A stretch of 64,000 bases of DNA. Origin: CBFHSF01 sp965658445 (lineage in GTDB: Bacteria > Bacteroidota > Bacteroidia > Flavobacteriales > Schleiferiaceae). Positions 61,006 through 64,000 of this stretch are shown piece by piece; the stretch's first letter is position 1; the number at the start of each line of letters is the position of its first letter. The stretch is from assembly GCA_965658445.1 (NCBI GenBank), contig CBFHSF010000002.1, forward strand, positions 248,001 through 312,000, written 5' to 3'. The position numbers and the translations under genes are program-made. The notes below the pieces were generated by a model. That model saw nothing but the letters and a program-made list of their open reading frames with translations. It was not told the DNA's origin and did no database searches.

Positions 61006-62364
61006 ATGTCACAAAGAACCCCAATCAAAGGATTCTCGAAGCTCTCCAAAGAGGGAAAGATAGAATGGCTAGTCAATGAATACTTCCAAGGAAAGGAAGA
61101 GGCAAGAGAAGTGCTTGCTACTTACCTCCATGAAGATCCCAAGCGTCAAAAGCTACACGACGACTTTATTGAAAATACCATTACCAACTACTTTCTTCCT
61201 TTTGGAGTAGCCCCAAACTTTAAGATTAATGGTGAGCTCTATGCGCTTCCCATGGCCATTGAAGAGAGTTCTGTTGTAGCGGCTGCCTCCAAGGCGGCGA
61301 ACTTCTGGTTGGAAAGAGGTGGTTTTAAAACCTCTATCATTTCTACCAAGAAAATTGGACATGTACACTTCATGTACACAGGAGACGCTGAGAAACTAAA
61401 AGCGTTTTTTGAAGGTGACATCAGAGAAAAACTGAGAAGAGATACCGATACCATTACCGCGAACATGAGAGCTCGTGGGGGCGGAATTGTAGACATCAAT
61501 TTGGTTGACAAGACCGATAAGCTAGAAGATTACTTCCAAGTAGAGGCCACTTTTGAAACATGTGATTCTATGGGAGCCAACTTCATCAATAGCTGCCTTG
61601 AGCAATTTGCCAAGACGCTTCGCGCAGAAATGGAATTGAGCTCAGAATTTACAGCCGCCGAAAAGGACATTCAGATTGTAATGTGTATTCTCTCTAACTA
61701 CACCCCAGAGTGTATCGTTAGAGCAGAAGTTAGCTGTCCCATTGAAGACTTGGTAGACGGAAATAACATTACCCCTGAGGAGTTTGCTCAAAAATTCCAC
61801 AGAGCGGTTCGCATTGCAGAGATCGAACCCTACCGAGCTACAACACACAACAAGGGGATTTACAACGGTATTGACGCGGTAATTATCGCCACTGGTAATG
61901 ACTTTAGAGCCATTGAAGCAGCTGGTCACACCTATGCTTCTAGAAATGGTCAGTACGAATCCTTAACCCACTGTTCTATTGACAATGGTGAGTTCAAATT
62001 TTGGATTGAAGTACCCATGGCCCTAGGAACTATTGGAGGTCTTACCGGCCTTCACCCCATGGTTAAATTTGCACACCAAATGTTGGGCAAGCCCAATGCT
62101 GAAGAACTCATGGGAATTGTTGCCGCCTCTGGATTGGCACAAAACTTTGCAGCCCTTCGCGCATTGACTACTACGGGTATCCAAAAAGGTCACATGAAGA
62201 TGCACTTGTTCAACATCCTCAATCAATTGGAGGCCACAGAGCAAGAGCGCAAAACCATGGTTGAATACTTTGCGGACAAAGTTCCTCACCACGCAGAAGT
62301 CATCAATAAATTCTGCGAATTGAGAGGCATCAAAAACCCCAGCGAGATCTACAAAGAAAAATAG
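61006..62364 (+). CDS. mvaA: Hydroxymethylglutaryl-CoA reductase, class II type
   Basis: A 452-residue class II HMG-CoA reductase. Catalytic residues: Glu in MAIEESSVVAAASKAA (86-87), Lys in HNKGIYNGID, Asp in TGNDFRAIEAAGH and His in GIQKGHMKMH. In Flavobacteriales the mevalonate route supplies isoprenoids, so a biosynthetic direction (HMG-CoA to mevalonate) is likely although the class is often called degradative. It is followed 23 bases later by a GHMP kinase gene and has its own promoter. Confidence 0.94.
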   Translation: MSQRTPIKGFSKLSKEGKIEWLVNEYFQGKEEAREVLATYLHEDPKRQKLHDDFIENTITNYFLPFGVAPNFKINGELYALPMAIEESSVVAAASKAANFWLERGGFKTSIISTKKIGHVHFMYTGDAEKLKAFFEGDIREKLRRDTDTITANMRARGGGIVDINLVDKTDKLEDYFQVEATFETCDSMGANFINSCLEQFAKTLRAEMELSSEFTAAEKDIQIVMCILSNYTPECIVRAEVSCPIEDLVDGNNITPEEFAQKFHRAVRIAEIEPYRATTHNKGIYNGIDAVIIATGNDFRAIEAAGHTYASRNGQYESLTHCSIDNGEFKFWIEVPMALGTIGGLTGLHPMVKFAHQMLGKPNAEELMGIVAASGLAQNFAALRALTTTGIQKGHMKMHLFNILNQLEATEQERKTMVEYFADKVPHHAEVINKFCELRGIKNPSEIYKEK

Positions 62365-62387
62365 ACCGCACTACCAATAACCTCTCT

Positions 62388-63278
62388 ATGGACTACTACG
62401 CTCACGGCAAGCTTTTATTGACCGGAGAATACCTCGTGCTTCACGGCGCAAAAAGCCTTACCGTCCCCACCCAAAAGGGACAGAGGCTTTCCGTAGAGCC
62501 TACTTCTAAGAACTATTTGGAATGGTCTAGTGTGGATGTTCACGGAGCTGAGTGGTTTTCGGGGACTTTTGATGCGTCGGGACATTGTCTTTCTTCCTCT
62601 GATTCAAATATTGCGGAAGCTCTCTCCCAATTTTTACAATCTGCAAAGCTCTTAGGCGGAAAAGACTTTTCCGGTCAAAAGGCGATATCTACTTTGGAGT
62701 TTGAAAGGGATTGGGGATTGGGAAGTTCTTCTACTCTCACTTCTTTATTGGGCCAATGGCTAGAGGTCGATCCCATGAAATTACATTGGGAATGCTCCAA
62801 TGGAAGTGGATATGACGTGGCCATCGCCACGCATTCTCAGGCTGGGGTTTATCAGAAGCTAGAACGCGACCACCAACTCGACCTCGTCCCCTATTCACCG
62901 GAATTTTCGAAAGATCTCTACTTTGTTCACCTCAATCAAAAGCAAAATTCCTCGACGGACGTTCGAGCATTTTTGCGAGACCACCCCATCACCTCAGAAG
63001 AGATAAATGCCATCCATCAATTGACGAAAGAATGGCTAAACGCTTCGACCTTGAGTCGTTTAGAAACGGTTATAAACCAACACGAAGAGTTGCTTTCTAA
63101 AATTCTAAATCGCCCCACGATTAAATCCTCACTCTTTTCAGATTTTTCGGGAAGCATTAAGAGTTTGGGTGCATGGGGCGGAGACTTTGTGTTGGCTACC
63201 GGTGAGGCTTCCAAAACATATTTTCCCTCAAAAGGCTTCCATACTGTCCTTTCTTGGTCTGAAATGGTTTTGAGCTAA
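62388..63278 (+). CDS. GHMP-family kinase, mevalonate-pathway context
   Basis: A 296-residue GHMP kinase. The N terminus MDYYAHGKLLLTGEYLVLHG matches the substrate-binding start of mevalonate/phosphomevalonate kinases, and WGLGSSSTLTSLL is the phosphate loop. GSGYDVAIA is the GYD motif typical of the Bacteroidota 'GHMP/GYDIA' kinases. Directly after HMG-CoA reductase (23 bases), so phosphorylation of mevalonate or its phosphate is likely; which one cannot be said. Confidence 0.85.
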   Translation: MDYYAHGKLLLTGEYLVLHGAKSLTVPTQKGQRLSVEPTSKNYLEWSSVDVHGAEWFSGTFDASGHCLSSSDSNIAEALSQFLQSAKLLGGKDFSGQKAISTLEFERDWGLGSSSTLTSLLGQWLEVDPMKLHWECSNGSGYDVAIATHSQAGVYQKLERDHQLDLVPYSPEFSKDLYFVHLNQKQNSSTDVRAFLRDHPITSEEINAIHQLTKEWLNASTLSRLETVINQHEELLSKILNRPTIKSSLFSDFSGSIKSLGAWGGDFVLATGEASKTYFPSKGFHTVLSWSEMVLS

Positions 63279-63353
63279 CCATCTGAAATTCACGCTCAAT
63301 CTAATCTTTTCTGCTTTTTTTTCGTTATATTCAATAGGACGTAACCGCAACCT

Positions 63354-64000
63354 ATGAAAGCAAGAATACTCAAACTATTTCTGCCCATGCTTCTTTTGCC
63401 CTATTGGGCGAGTGGCCTGCATTTGGTGGGAGGTGAGATGTTCTACGACTGCATAGGAACCAATCAATACGAGATTACATTATTTGTCTATCGCGATTGC
63501 AATTCGACGGGTGCTCCCTTTGATCCCTCGGCGGTATTTACGATTTACAAAGGGGATGGAACCTTCTTCAACAACTACTACGTTCCCATTTCCTCTACTG
63601 CCAACATTCCAACAACGATTAACAATCCCTGTCTTTCGGCACCGCCAAATATTTGTACGGAGTATGCTGTCTATAAACTTCAGGTTACGTTGACTCCAGA
63701 TCCCAGCGGATATGTAATTACCCACCAAAGGTGTTGCAGAAATAGCGTCATCAACAACATTACAGCGCCTAATACTTTTGGGAACACTTACACCATTACC
63801 ATTCCACCCAATGACACGGGATGTAATTCCAGTCCACGCTTTGTGGGAAGACCTCCCATCGTACTGTGTTTAAACGAACCCTTGAACCTGCCTTTGGCCG
63901 CGTCAGATCCCGACGGGGATTCACTTTTTTACGAATTGTGTGACCCCTTAAACGGAGGAGGTCAAAACGGAAACATTGGAGCGGGTAACTCTCCTGCTCC
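63354..64000 (+). CDS. N-terminal part of a large exported protein, cut by the window end
   Basis: The frame opens at ATG 63354 and stays open to the last base (215 complete codons). Signal peptide KARILKLFLPMLLLPYWASG, then LHLVGGEMFYDCIGTNQYEITLFVYRDCNSTGAPFD, the N-terminal module of many very large Bacteroidota surface proteins that end in a T9SS sorting domain. Cysteines recur in pairs (HQRCCRN, NICTEY). A C-terminal CHU_C domain is expected beyond the window. Function probably surface structural or adhesive. Confidence 0.85.
   Translation, partial: MKARILKLFLPMLLLPYWASGLHLVGGEMFYDCIGTNQYEITLFVYRDCNSTGAPFDPSAVFTIYKGDGTFFNNYYVPISSTANIPTTINNPCLSAPPNICTEYAVYKLQVTLTPDPSGYVITHQRCCRNSVINNITAPNTFGNTYTITIPPNDTGCNSSPRFVGRPPIVLCLNEPLNLPLAASDPDGDSLFYELCDPLNGGGQNGNIGAGNSPA

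Overview
The window is one 64-kb piece of a Bacteroidota chromosome, most likely a marine or aquatic member of the order Flavobacteriales. The signs are: a PorP/SprF protein beside a protein with a gliding-motility/type IX secretion (T9SS) type B C-terminal domain; many small outer-membrane beta-barrels and DUF4136-type lipoproteins; promoters of the Bacteroidota form TAnnTTTG; almost no Shine-Dalgarno sequences; and a class II HMG-CoA reductase used for mevalonate synthesis. Family-level placement cannot be made from the sequence alone. A 99-base run of N at 1094-1192 marks an assembly gap. No transposase, phage gene, CRISPR array or rRNA was seen. One tRNA (Phe, GAA) is present.

Layout. 1-1870: end of an unknown gene and an LPP20-type lipoprotein. 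1887-7827: a fatty-acid beta-oxidation operon (MarR regulator, FadN-like fusion enzyme, thiolase, acyl-CoA dehydrogenase) with a palindrome at its promoter and a strong terminator. 7997-11241: a beta-barrel protein and an M3 peptidase, divergent across a gene-free 533 bases. 11319-16013: rsmA, mgtE, two related beta-barrels and a D-2-hydroxyacid dehydrogenase in one tight operon. 16036-20893 (minus): lysA, an SSAT-like acetyltransferase, aspartokinase and a bifunctional OlsF-like acyltransferase, divergent from fbp. 22136-23734 (minus): sulfotransferase and glycosyltransferase. 23820-27773: mfd and a DinB-like gene. 27888-31474 (minus): a T9SS-exported protein and a PorP/SprF-SPOR fusion. 31664-32499: dgkA and a GAF-type methionine sulfoxide reductase. 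32500-33146: a gene-free repeat island. 33147-34391 (minus): an ABC permease. 34530-42316: purH, then the rod-shape genes mreB, mreC, mreD, mrdA, rodA, and a DUF1361 gene. 42456-50309 (minus): an envelope operon starting with coaX and including lptC and a PpiD-like chaperone. 50389-54348: tRNA-Phe, a DEAD-box helicase and four small secreted proteins. 54476-57378: beta-barrels, a DUF4136-like lipoprotein and an RRM protein. 57549-60903: small metabolic and membrane genes. 61006-63278: HMG-CoA reductase and a GHMP kinase. 63354-64000: start of a large exported protein that runs off the window.

Most of the content is ordinary housekeeping. The strongest unexplained signal is the island at 32500-33146. 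It is built from degenerate 7-base tandem arrays in opposite orientations and GGG/CCC hairpins, and it fills the space between two convergent genes right up to both stop codons. It resembles the heptanucleotide STRR repeats known from cyanobacteria. Other points worth a look are a PorP/SprF-SPOR fusion, a set of very short mRNA leaders (one apparently leaderless), several palindromes sitting on promoters, and lysine-pathway genes grouped with two acyl/acetyl-transferases.
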